This document shows positions 1-7,646 of a DNA stretch of 64,000 nucleotides, piece by piece (position 1 is the first letter of the stretch; each line of letters begins with the position of its first letter). The notes under the pieces are model-generated. The model was not told the DNA's origin, searched no databases, and saw only the letters and a program-made list of their open reading frames with translations. Position numbers and translations under genes: made by a program. The stretch is from Nocardia amamiensis NBRC 102102 (GTDB lineage: Bacteria; Actinomycetota; Actinomycetes; Mycobacteriales; Mycobacteriaceae): the NCBI RefSeq assembly GCF_001612745.1, contig NZ_BDBA01000025.1:27168-91167 (forward strand). Reading direction: 5' to 3'.

Positions 1-277
1 CGTGCCCCCGGAGAACGTCGAGGAATTCCTCACCGCCATGACCTTCGTCGGCCGGTCCCGGCAGCGCACCGGCGCGATGGAATGGCGGCTCTACCGCGAC
101 GTCGGGGTGATCGACCGCTATGTCGAGGCATTCGTCGTGCGGTCGTGGGCCGAGCACATGCACCAGCACCAGGTTCGACTCACCGCCCAGGACCAGCTAC
201 GGGAGCAGGCCGTCGCGAAGTTCACCACCGCCGAGGGCGACCGGGTCACCCATCTCGTCGCGGTCGACCGGCGCTGA
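1..277 (+). CDS. MFS transporter, C-terminal end (5' partial)
   Basis: Only the last 91 or so residues are present; the reading frame is open to the left edge, so the true start is upstream. The tail has the pattern of the cytoplasmic C-terminal extension of EntS-like (MFS_3) exporters: an RRxGA-W-like stretch (QRTGAMEW near the start), an ERFVVRSWAEH-type segment and a basic/acidic end. No transmembrane helix remains in the visible part. It probably encodes an exporter of small molecules, but the substrate cannot be judged from this fragment. It ends about 50 bp before secG on the same strand. Confidence 0.6.
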   Translation, partial: VPPENVEEFLTAMTFVGRSRQRTGAMEWRLYRDVGVIDRYVEAFVVRSWAEHMHQHQVRLTAQDQLREQAVAKFTTAEGDRVTHLVAVDRR

Positions 278-328
278 GGCCGAGTGCCTGATTCGGTGCG
301 ATCGCACCGACCGCATACACTGTCCGGC

Positions 329-562
329 ATGCGGATGTTCCTGGATATCCTCCTGATCATCACCAGCATGCTGCTGGTGCTGCTGGTGCTGCTGCACCGC
401 GCCAAGGGTGGAGGTCTGTCCAGCCTGTTCGGCGGCGGCGTGCAGTCCAGTCTGTCCGGCTCCACGGTCGTGGAGAAGAACCTCGACCGCGTCACCATCT
501 TCACCGGCGTCATCTGGCTGATCGCCATCCTCGGCATCGGCCTGGAGATCAAGTTCGCCTGA
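329..562 (+). CDS. secG: Preprotein translocase subunit SecG
   Basis: The 77-residue protein is the small accessory subunit of the SecYEG protein-conducting channel in the cytoplasmic membrane. Two hydrophobic helices (about residues 4-22 and 52-72) flank the family's Gly/Ser-rich loop (KGGGLSSLFGGG, then a conserved Val-Glu-Lys-Asn-Leu-Asp-Arg segment). The ATG at 329 gives the normal SecG length and puts the first helix at the N-terminus; the frame extends upstream to another ATG at 284 but that adds a non-conserved tail. In M. tuberculosis secG also opens the region that leads to the pentose phosphate operon, so synteny supports the call. Confidence 0.93.
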   Translation: MRMFLDILLIITSMLLVLLVLLHRAKGGGLSSLFGGGVQSSLSGSTVVEKNLDRVTIFTGVIWLIAILGIGLEIKFA

Positions 563-658
563 TCCGAGTCAACGCGCTCCCCGGAAGCGCCGCCGGACCG
601 AGCACGATCGCGGCGATCACGGACGGGGTGCAGCGCTTCCTCGGCGTGCTCTGATCGG

Positions 659-1507
659 TCAATCGGTGCGCGGAACGCGCCCGTCGACGTCGGTGAAACC
701 GTAGTAGTCCGCAAGATCGGCTACTCGCCACGACAATCCGGTGCGCGAGCGGCGCCCGGCGTCGGTGGCCAGCGCGACGACTGCACGGCCGGTGAAGCGC
801 GGCGTCTGGGCCTCGGCGAGGTCGAAGGTGCCCTCGCCTGGCAGCGTGACCAGCCGGTGCCCGTGCGCGTCGGCCGGAACCAGCTGCAGCAGTTCGGTAT
901 CGACGATGCCCGGCCACAGCGAGACCACGGTCACGTCGGTGCCCGCGAGATTATGCGCCATGTCGGCGGTGAGCCGGTCCAGCGCGCACTTCGCGACGCC
1001 GTACACAGCGTTGTGCATGTACCTGCGCGCCCCGGGTGAGGAGATGTTGACGATCAGCCCGCCCGATTCGATCAGCAGAGGCGCGGCGAAAACGCTCGCC
1101 ACGTAATGCGACCGGACACCAACGTCGAAGGTCTCGTCCCAGGCCGCCGGTGGAACCTCCCAGAACGGCTTGCCGAGCCAGCGGACCGCGGCGGGGGAGT
1201 TGTAGACGTTGTTCACCAGCACGTCCAGCCTGCCGTGCTCAGTGCGGATCAGTTCGAACAGCCGCTCCACCGCATCGTCGTCGCGGTGATCGCACACGAA
1301 CGGGATGCCCACCCCGCCCGCCGCATCGATCTCGGCGGCTGTCGCGTGCACGGTGCCGGGCAAGCGTCCCTGCGCGGTCGAGCGCCCGGTGACGAACACG
1401 GTCGCACCCGCCGCGCCCAACTCCAGCGCGATCCCCTTGCCGATACCGCGACTGGCGCCGGTGACCACCGCGATCTTGCCTTCGAGCTTGTCCGGTAGTC
1501 CACTCAC
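659..1507 (-). CDS. SDR family oxidoreductase (DHRS1-like)
   Basis: A 282-residue short-chain dehydrogenase/reductase. The N-terminal Rossmann motif TGASRGIG is at residues 16-23, the NNVYNS segment replaces the usual NNAG near residue 98, and the YGVAK active-site motif lies near 167, preceded by a catalytic Ser in NISSPGA. The long insertion after the cofactor motif and the NNVYN variant resemble the DHRS1 subgroup; the substrate is unknown. The GTG start at 1507 overlaps the stop codon of a 27-codon mini-frame carried by a repeat element (1504-1587), which could couple its translation to that frame. It converges with secG. Confidence 0.85.
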   Translation of the reverse strand: MSGLPDKLEGKIAVVTGASRGIGKGIALELGAAGATVFVTGRSTAQGRLPGTVHATAAEIDAAGGVGIPFVCDHRDDDAVERLFELIRTEHGRLDVLVNNVYNSPAAVRWLGKPFWEVPPAAWDETFDVGVRSHYVASVFAAPLLIESGGLIVNISSPGARRYMHNAVYGVAKCALDRLTADMAHNLAGTDVTVVSLWPGIVDTELLQLVPADAHGHRLVTLPGEGTFDLAEAQTPRFTGRAVVALATDAGRRSRTGLSWRVADLADYYGFTDVDGRVPRTD

Positions 1508-1587
1508 GACCGCGCCTCGCTAACGCTCGGCTCCGTCGTGCGCGGGGGTGCGCTGTAATTTCGGTTCACTCGCTGACGCTCACTCAC
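1504..1587 (-). repeat. Single MIRU-like element with 27-codon mini-frame
   Basis: Read on the minus strand this block starts GTGAGTGAGCGTCAGCGAG, contains a CCGAGCG-nnAGCGAGGC core near its end, and finishes TCGTGA. The GTG at 1587 opens a 27-codon frame whose TGA overlaps the GTG start of the SDR gene (GTGA). The layout (GTGA head, GAGCGnnAGCGAG, gap, CCGAGCGnnnGCGAGGC, TCGTGA tail) is the same as in the tandem 77-bp element at 29804-29961. It may act as a mobile ribosome-binding-site/start-codon module or simply be an interspersed repeat. No separate protein function is claimed for the mini-frame. Confidence 0.6.
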
Positions 1588-1646
1588 GGAACTGGGACAC
1601 TACCGTGAAACAATAACGTGTTCTAGTCCACGGTTTGGAGGCCGGA

Positions 1647-2636
1647 GTGGAACTGACGCATCGGTTCGTAACGACCAACGGTATTCGTGTGCACCTCGCT
1701 GAGCAGGGGGAAGGGCAGCCGGTGATCTTCTGCCACGGCTTTCCGCACACCTGGTACGTCTGGCACCGCCAGCTCCCCGCGGTCGCCGCGGCAGGGTATC
1801 GCGCCATCGCGCCCGACCTGCGCGGCTACGGGCAGACCGACGCACCCGCCGACCTCGATGCCTACACCAATCGCGCCGTCTGCGCAGACCTGCTCGGCCT
1901 CCTCGATGACATCGGCGCCGAGCAGGCGGTGTTCGTGGGCTTGGACTTCGGCGCCGCGCTGGTGTGGGAACTGGCATTGCGCGCCCCGGAGCGGGTGCGC
2001 GCCGTCATCGTCCTGAACAATCCGTTCGCGCCCCGTCCGTCCCGTGCCCCTTCGCAGCTGTGGGCGAAGGCCGCCGCACGACACTTCCTGCACCTGCACT
2101 ACTTCCAGACCCCCGGTGTCGCCGACGCGGAACTCGGCGCCCGTCCACGGGAATTTCTCACGCGCGTGTACTTTGCACTGAGCGCCGACTATCACTACCT
2201 GGACACTTGGCGCTTCCCCGTGGATGGCACCGGCTACCTCGACGTGCTGCCAGAGGCTCCCGCGCTTCCATGGCGCTGGCTGAGCGGACACGAAGTGGAC
2301 ACCCTGGCACGAGATTTCGAACGCACCGGGTTCACCGGCGGATTGAACTGGTACCGCAGCTTGGACCGCAACTGGGAACTCACCGCCGACTACGCGGGCA
2401 CGAAAGTCACTGTGCCTGCCTATTTCTTGTACGGCGATCGCGATCCCGACATGGAGGGTTTCAGCGGCCGAGATCCGCTGGCCACCATGCGGGAGCATGT
2501 CGTCGACCTGCGCGCGGTGACCGAGATCGCCGACGCGGGTCATCTCGTGCAGCTGGAGCGGACCGCCGAGGTGAACGCGTTGCTCACCGCGCATCTGCAC
2601 CACCTGGCCGCGCACCCTTCCGGGATTTCGGCCTGA
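1647..2636 (+). CDS. Alpha/beta hydrolase, epoxide hydrolase-like
   Basis: A 329-residue alpha/beta-hydrolase. The oxyanion motif HGFP is at residues 30-33, the nucleophile elbow is GLDFGA with Asp100 rather than Ser, and the C-terminal His lies in DAGHLVQLE near 305. An Asp nucleophile with HGFP is typical of epoxide hydrolases and haloalkane dehalogenases; lid tyrosines are plausible but not assigned. I chose the GTG at 1647 because GGAG lies just before it (1638-1641); an in-frame TTG at 1635 is the alternative. The substrate is unknown. It stands alone on the plus strand downstream of the SDR gene's promoter region. Confidence 0.8.
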   Translation: MELTHRFVTTNGIRVHLAEQGEGQPVIFCHGFPHTWYVWHRQLPAVAAAGYRAIAPDLRGYGQTDAPADLDAYTNRAVCADLLGLLDDIGAEQAVFVGLDFGAALVWELALRAPERVRAVIVLNNPFAPRPSRAPSQLWAKAAARHFLHLHYFQTPGVADAELGARPREFLTRVYFALSADYHYLDTWRFPVDGTGYLDVLPEAPALPWRWLSGHEVDTLARDFERTGFTGGLNWYRSLDRNWELTADYAGTKVTVPAYFLYGDRDPDMEGFSGRDPLATMREHVVDLRAVTEIADAGHLVQLERTAEVNALLTAHLHHLAAHPSGISA

Positions 2637-2697
2637 GGTGAAAGGTCTTCGGGCCCAGCGCCGTTCGCTGTCGGTGGGCACCGCTAATGTCTGGTGA

Positions 2698-3300
2698 ATG
2701 AGTTATAGCCTGAGCATCTACGTCGTTGAACTGGACAGGGTCTCCGCCGCCATCGGGTCCAGGGACGACAAGCTCCGGCGGATGATCGGCGGCCGGTTCA
2801 AGGCCCAGCTGACCCACGATGACGACTGGTTCGCCGAGGAGATCGCGGCCGGCGCACCCACCCGCTACGAGGCGGTGCGCGCCGTCATCGACGGCGGCCC
2901 GTTCGACCCGTCCTACGGTTTCCAATACGGCTACGCCTACCAGACGATCTGCCAGTTCTACGGCCGGTTCGTCGACAACCGCTACTTCTCCGCGTTCCGT
3001 GGCCGCTGGCTCGATCACATCGATGACGGACTCGCCACGCTCGGCATCAAGGCGATCAGCGTCCGCGACTTCATGTACCACTCGCTGCCGCCCGCGCTGC
3101 CCCAACCGGACGATCTGCCTGGCTACGGCGAATGGACGCCGGAGCAGTGCGCGGAAGCGCTGGTGCAGTGGGAGTCCACGACTCCACCCCAACGCGAGGA
3201 AGTCGACCACGAGATACTCGCCGCCATCGAGTCATGCGTCGAATGGATCCGCGCGGCCCAAGCCCGTCCCGGCTGGGGCATCGCCGGGTTCTTCTACTGA
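2698..3300 (+). CDS. Conserved hypothetical protein (DUF7691-like)
   Basis: A 200-residue soluble protein with no signal peptide or membrane helix. It begins MSYSLSIYVVELD and has many aromatic residues (YGFQYGYAYQTICQFYGRF near the middle), ending in GWGIAGFFY. The start and the spacing of aromatic residues resemble a family of uncharacterised actinobacterial proteins that I recall as DUF7691, but this is from memory and not checked. No catalytic motif can be seen. The stop codon is followed by a run of G+C-rich repeat relatives (3330-3520). Confidence 0.6.
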   Translation: MSYSLSIYVVELDRVSAAIGSRDDKLRRMIGGRFKAQLTHDDDWFAEEIAAGAPTRYEAVRAVIDGGPFDPSYGFQYGYAYQTICQFYGRFVDNRYFSAFRGRWLDHIDDGLATLGIKAISVRDFMYHSLPPALPQPDDLPGYGEWTPEQCAEALVQWESTTPPQREEVDHEILAAIESCVEWIRAAQARPGWGIAGFFY

Positions 3301-3329
3301 ACCGCCGACCAAGTCGCATCCGAACGCAA

Positions 3330-3520
3330 TCCATCCGGACCGAGCGAGGACGAGGCAGCCGCATAACGGGCGCAGTCGGGCGGACTCGATCGCTATCGTG
3401 CAGACTCGATCAGCTAAGCCCGCGCCTGGTCGAGCGGAGGCTGAGGTAGCCGCAGAGAGGGCGCGGTCGGGCGTAGCCCGCCTATAGCTTGCGCCGGGCC
3501 GAGCGGAGGCGAGGCAGCCG
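3330..3520 (+). repeat. Degenerate G+C-rich extragenic repeats, inverted relative to 4111-4530
   Basis: Three imperfect units carry the core CCGAGCG-nAGGnnGAGG-AGCCGC (near 3340, 3430 and 3496). The same core appears reverse-complemented in the tandem field at 4111-4530, so the SRPBCC gene (3522-4001) is bracketed by inverted copies. Each unit is partly palindromic (CCGAGCG against GCGAGGC-like arms). There is no convincing gene in this stretch. Confidence 0.55.
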
Positions 3521-3521
3521 C

Positions 3522-4001
3522 CTACCGGTATTCCTCGGTTCGCTTCGGGTAATCCGACCACCGCGGCAGCGGCTCGTAGTCGAGGTAGGCGGTGAGGCGG
3601 TCGAGCAGGTACTGCCAGCGCGGGCCGATGGCGCCCGCGTCGGCGGGGCGGACGTGGCGGCGGGTCAACTCGACGGTGGTGACCACGCCGACCTGGCTCA
3701 TCCGGACCTCGAGCAGACAGCCGCCGATGTGCACGACCAGTTCGTGCGGAGCTACGCAGTGGTCGACGCGCACCGCCACCGGCCCAGCCACGGGACCGTC
3801 GAGCAGTTCGATGGTGAGGTTGCCGTTGCCGCCGGAGACCGCGCCGAGCCAGCGGGACAGCTGGCCGCGATCGGTGGCCGCCGACCACACGTCCAGCACC
3901 GGCTTGTGGAAGGAACGCAGGTAGTGCAGCAGCACCAGATCGCCGTCGGCTGTGTGCTCGTGCTCCGGCCGTACCTCGCCGAGCATGGACATCGTGGTCA
4001 T
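3522..4001 (-). CDS. SRPBCC (START/Bet v1-like) domain protein
   Basis: A 159-residue protein matching the AHSA1/SRPBCC pattern: an early beta-strand then the helix of FHKPVLDVWSAATDRGQLSRWLGAV, antiparallel strands, and a long C-terminal helix (WQYLLDRLTAYLDYEP). These proteins hold a hydrophobic ligand or act as activators of partner proteins; no ligand is evident. It stands alone between two fields of extragenic repeats; the stop codon at 3522-3524 abuts the left field. Function beyond the fold is not assigned. Confidence 0.75.
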   Translation of the reverse strand: MTTMSMLGEVRPEHEHTADGDLVLLHYLRSFHKPVLDVWSAATDRGQLSRWLGAVSGGNGNLTIELLDGPVAGPVAVRVDHCVAPHELVVHIGGCLLEVRMSQVGVVTTVELTRRHVRPADAGAIGPRWQYLLDRLTAYLDYEPLPRWSDYPKRTEEYR

Positions 4002-4110
4002 AGCCGTGTCCTTCCGCTGCTGGTCACCGTCACCTCACTGTATTTCCACTATTCCCTGCCCGAATCGAATTTCCGGAATGCCGCGCCTCGGCGCGCCGCG
4101 CGTGCGAACA

Positions 4111-4530
4111 GGCGGCTACCTCGCCTTCGCTCGGCCCAGCGCATGTGCGGCTACCTCGAGCCTTCGCTCGGCCCAGCGCGTGTGCGGCTACCTCGAGCCT
4201 TCGCTCGCCCAGCGCGTGTGCGGCTACCTCGAGCTTCGCTCGGCCCAGCGCGTGTGCGGTTAGCTGGAGCCTTCGCTCGCCCCGGCGCGGTTGGCCTGGA
4301 GCCTTCGCTCGCCCCGGCGTATGTGCGGTTGGCTGGGGTCTGCGGTCGCGCCTGCGCATGTGCGCCGCCTACCTCGAGCCTTCTGCTCGGCCCCCACGCG
4401 TGTGCGGCTGCCTCGAGCCGCCGCTCGGCCTGGCAGGAATGCGGAGAGACTTGGTCCGGCGGCGTCTGTCATGCGGTCGCCTCAGCCTTCGCTCGGCCCG
4501 GCGCGGGCTGGACGGACTTCGTTCGGTAGT
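4111..4530 (-). repeat. Tandem 36-37 bp extragenic repeat field
   Basis: About nine imperfect units with the plus-strand pattern GGCTACCTCGAGCCTTCG followed by CTCGGCCCAGCGCGTGTGC run from 4111 to about 4437. They begin well conserved (near-identical units at about 4148, 4186 and 4222) and become degenerate rightward. A further copy at 4470-4530 (CTTCGCTCGGCCCGGCGCG) supplies the C-terminal codons and stop of the E1 gene. Units are directly adjacent with no unique spacers, so this is not a CRISPR array. The 480 bp between 4001 and 4482 holds nothing else that I can recognise. Confidence 0.85.
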
Positions 4531-6794
4531 TCCTGTTGGCCCATGAGTGCGCGGGCCGCGGCATCGATCCGGGCCTCGTCGAGCAACACCGTGTCGGCGG
4601 CGGGGCCGAGCGGGACGAAACTGTCCTCGCTGCTGACGCGCGCGAGAGACCCTGCGAATCCGGCATCGACCAGGGCCGCGCAGACTGCCTCGGACACGCC
4701 GCCGCTGCGGCGGGTCTCGTCCGCGACGAGGACCCGGCCGGTCGCGCGCGCGTGCTCCACCAGGTCGTCCACGGGTAGCGGAGCGAGCCAGCGCAGGTCG
4801 AGCACGCGGGCATGAATACCGCGTCGGGCCAGGCGCCGTGCCACACGCAGGCTCATCGGCACGCCGTTGGCGAAGCTGACCAAGGTCAGGTCCGTGCCGT
4901 CGCCGTAGACGCGGGCTCGGCCGATCTCGACGTGCTCGGTGCGAGACGGGCGCGCCAGCCAGCCATCGTCGCCTGGCGTGTGCAGGTCGCGGGTGTGATA
5001 GAGCGCGATGGGCTCCAGGAGCAGGCACACCTTGCCGTCCACCCGGGCGGCGGACACGCAGGTCCGCAGCATCGCCGCGGCGTCGTCGGCGCGGGACGGC
5101 GAGGCGACGACCACGCCGGGGATGTCTCGCAGCGCGGCGACCGAGTTGTCGTTGTGGAAGTGACCGCCGAAGCCTTTCTGATACGCGTATCCGGCGATCC
5201 GCACCACCATCGGGTTGCGGTAGCGCCCGTCGGAGAAGAACGACAGTGTGGCCGCTTCGCCACGAATCTGGTCGGCGGCGTTGTGCAGGTAGGCGAGATA
5301 CTGGATCTCCGGAATCGGGACGAACCCGGCCAGCGCCGCGCCGAGCGCGGTGCCGAGGACACTCTGCTCATCCAGCAGAGTGTCGAACACGCGGCGCGCG
5401 CCGAACGTCTTCTGCAGTCCTTTCGTCACGCCGTATACGCCGCCTTTGCGGCCGACGTCCTCCCCGAAGACCAGCACATCCCGGTCGCGGGCCAGCAGGT
5501 CTGCGAGCGTGTTATTGATCGCCTGGGCCAGTGTCATCGGATCACCCTGCGCGGCAGCGCCGTTCGCGTTCGTGCGGTAAGACGCATCGGTGCGTGAGGT
5601 CGCACGATCAGCCCGGGCTGCGGAGCGACCGTCGTCCGGCAGAGGATCGGTTCTGAGCGCATCCGCGCGCACCAAGGCCGGGTGAGATCGGCCGATCGGA
5701 GCGATCACTGCCGCAGCAGAGGCGAGTTTCCGTTCCTCGCAGACTATTTCGGCTGTGGCGGCGACGCGGCGCCCCCGGTCGGCGTAGCGGTCGAGCACTT
5801 CGGTGGGCGTGACCACGCCGGAGTCGACCAGCAGCCGCGCGGTCGCCAGCACAGGATCGCGGAGCAGGTCAGCGACGATATCGGCGGCGGGACGATAGGC
5901 GGCCTCCACGTCCGAACCGGCGTGACCCAGCAGCCGGACGGTCCGCAGGCGTAGAAACGCGGGCTTCCGGTTTTCCCGGACCCACTGCGCGGCGGTGCTC
6001 GCGGTGGTCAGCGCGTCGACGGCGTCAGAACCGTCCGCGCTGAAGAACCGCAGACCGGGCCGATGGCCGTACGCCTGCTCGATCCAGTCCGGCGGCGTGG
6101 GAACGCTGATGCCGATGCCGTTGTCCTCGCAGACGAACAGGATCGGCATCGGAATCCGTTGGTGGGCGGTATGGATCGCGGCGTTGATCGCCCCGGCCGC
6201 GGTGGAGTGGTTGGCCGACGCGTCGCCGAAACTGCACAGCACCACCGCGTCCGAGGGCCACGGGCTGGAAATCCCCAGGCGCGCGGCCCGATCGATCGCG
6301 AAGGCCAACCCCATCGCACGCGGAAGGTGCGACGCGATGGTGGACGTCTGCGGGATGACGTTCGCCGCCGCGCTGCCGAACACCTTGTGCCGACCGCCCG
6401 ATATCGGATCGGCCGCCGCGGCGACCACTCCCAGCAGCACGTCCCGGATCGGGTCGAGGTCCGGCACGCGCCGGGCCCGGTGCACGAAGAACGCCCCCGA
6501 TCGGTAGTGCAGCAAAGCGGGATCGGAGGCCCGCAGCGCCGCCGCCAACGCGGCGTTTCCTTCGTGGCCGGACGAGCCGATGCTGTAGTAACCGCGCCGG
6601 GCGCTGCCGAGGCGTCGTGCCGCGAGATCGAGATGCCTGCTCGTCGCCTGTGATTCGAACAGTTCCAGGCAGGTGGCGCCGGTAACCGCACTGCCGGGCG
6701 CGATCGGCTGATTCGCCGGGCGGCTCGGTCGCGGCGCGAGTGCGGCGATCACGGTGCGAAACCGCTCGTCCAGATCCACTGCCTGCTCGGTCAC
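4482..6794 (-). CDS. Fused alpha/beta E1 subunit of a branched-chain 2-oxoacid dehydrogenase
   Basis: A 770-residue thiamine-diphosphate enzyme in which the E1-alpha and E1-beta chains are one polypeptide. Residues to about 390 form the alpha part (YYSIGSSGHEGNAALA, the ThDP motif FGDASANHS...NAA, EDNGIGIS). After a low-complexity Ala/Arg/Thr linker the beta part starts at MTLAQAINNTLADLL (about residue 420; FGEDVGRKGGVYGVT, EPIALYHTRDL). It would oxidatively decarboxylate 2-oxo acids from branched-chain amino acids, handing the acyl group to an E2 not in this window. The start is GTG at 6794. The last residues (ARAGPSEG) are encoded by an extragenic repeat copy, so the native C-terminus may have been replaced. 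Confidence 0.85.
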   Translation of the reverse strand: MTEQAVDLDERFRTVIAALAPRPSRPANQPIAPGSAVTGATCLELFESQATSRHLDLAARRLGSARRGYYSIGSSGHEGNAALAAALRASDPALLHYRSGAFFVHRARRVPDLDPIRDVLLGVVAAAADPISGGRHKVFGSAAANVIPQTSTIASHLPRAMGLAFAIDRAARLGISSPWPSDAVVLCSFGDASANHSTAAGAINAAIHTAHQRIPMPILFVCEDNGIGISVPTPPDWIEQAYGHRPGLRFFSADGSDAVDALTTASTAAQWVRENRKPAFLRLRTVRLLGHAGSDVEAAYRPAADIVADLLRDPVLATARLLVDSGVVTPTEVLDRYADRGRRVAATAEIVCEERKLASAAAVIAPIGRSHPALVRADALRTDPLPDDGRSAARADRATSRTDASYRTNANGAAAQGDPMTLAQAINNTLADLLARDRDVLVFGEDVGRKGGVYGVTKGLQKTFGARRVFDTLLDEQSVLGTALGAALAGFVPIPEIQYLAYLHNAADQIRGEAATLSFFSDGRYRNPMVVRIAGYAYQKGFGGHFHNDNSVAALRDIPGVVVASPSRADDAAAMLRTCVSAARVDGKVCLLLEPIALYHTRDLHTPGDDGWLARPSRTEHVEIGRARVYGDGTDLTLVSFANGVPMSLRVARRLARRGIHARVLDLRWLAPLPVDDLVEHARATGRVLVADETRRSGGVSEAVCAALVDAGFAGSLARVSSEDSFVPLGPAADTVLLDEARIDAAARALMGQQELPNEVRPARAGPSEG

Positions 6795-6890
6795 CGCACG
6801 ATCATCCCGTACAACCCCACCGTTCGGACGATTATCAGCCGGTATTCTTCCGGCGGATACCGAGAATGGTGGATGAAATTCAGGCGGGAA

Positions 6891-7646
6891 CTAGCGCAGC
6901 GCTGCCGCGGCCTCCTGATCGAGCAGCCAGGTTGTCGAGTCGATGCCGGTCGCGCCGGCCGCGGGGATCTCCAGCGGGTCGGCGCCGCCGATAGCCGCGG
7001 CGACCGCCTCGGCCTTGGCCGCGCCGCCGACCACCAGCACGACGTGGCGGGAGCGCTGGACGGCGGGCAAGGTGAGGGTGACCCGCACAGACGGCGGCTT
7101 CGGCGAATCCGTCACGGCGACAACGAGCTCGTGTTCCTCGCGCACGGCGTCTGTGTGCGGGAAAAGCGAGTTCACGTGTCCCTCGCCGCCCATGCCGAGC
7201 AGATGCAGATCGAACGCACCGTGCTCGGTGAGGTAGGCATGCACGGCCGCGGAGTACTCGGCGGCCGCCTCGACCGGGTCGGGGTATTCGCCGTCGGACG
7301 CGGCCACCGGATGGACCCGCGCCGGGTCCACCGGCACGTGGTCGAGCAGGGCTTGCCTGGCTTGCAGGTCATTGCGCTCGGGATCGCCCGCGGGCACGAA
7401 ACGCTCGTCGCCCCAGAACACCTCGAGCCGGGACCAGTCGATGCCGCCGGGGGACTTGCGCACCTGCTCCAGCAGGGCGATGCCGGTGCCGCCGCCGGTC
7501 AGCACCACCGACGCCGCACCGCGCTCGGCTTGGGCCGCGACGACGACCGACACGAAGCGGGCGGCCGCGGCAGTGAGAAGCGACTCGGTATCGAGGTGGA
7601 CCTCGACGGTGTCGCTGGGAAAGGGTGAATCGGTGTGGTCACTCAT
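6891..7646 (-). CDS. pgl: 6-phosphogluconolactonase
   Basis: A 251-residue enzyme that hydrolyses 6-phosphogluconolactone to 6-phosphogluconate, the second step of the oxidative pentose phosphate pathway. Family motifs are visible: VVLTGGGTG near residue 50, FWGDERFVP near 77, and HLLGMGGEGHVNSLFPH near 147. Length is normal for the DevB/Pgl family. The ATG start overlaps the opcA stop by 8 bp (7639-7646), showing coupling as the last gene of tkt-tal-zwf-opcA-pgl. The E1 gene lies 96 bp downstream on the same strand and may be cotranscribed. Confidence 0.95.
   Translation of the reverse strand: MSDHTDSPFPSDTVEVHLDTESLLTAAAARFVSVVVAAQAERGAASVVLTGGGTGIALLEQVRKSPGGIDWSRLEVFWGDERFVPAGDPERNDLQARQALLDHVPVDPARVHPVAASDGEYPDPVEAAAEYSAAVHAYLTEHGAFDLHLLGMGGEGHVNSLFPHTDAVREEHELVVAVTDSPKPPSVRVTLTLPAVQRSRHVVLVVGGAAKAEAVAAAIGGADPLEIPAAGATGIDSTTWLLDQEAAAALR

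Noticed and set aside
4111..4437. Possible CRISPR array
   Set aside because: Repeats are 36-37 bp but directly adjacent with no unique spacers, and units decay along the array. No cas gene is present.
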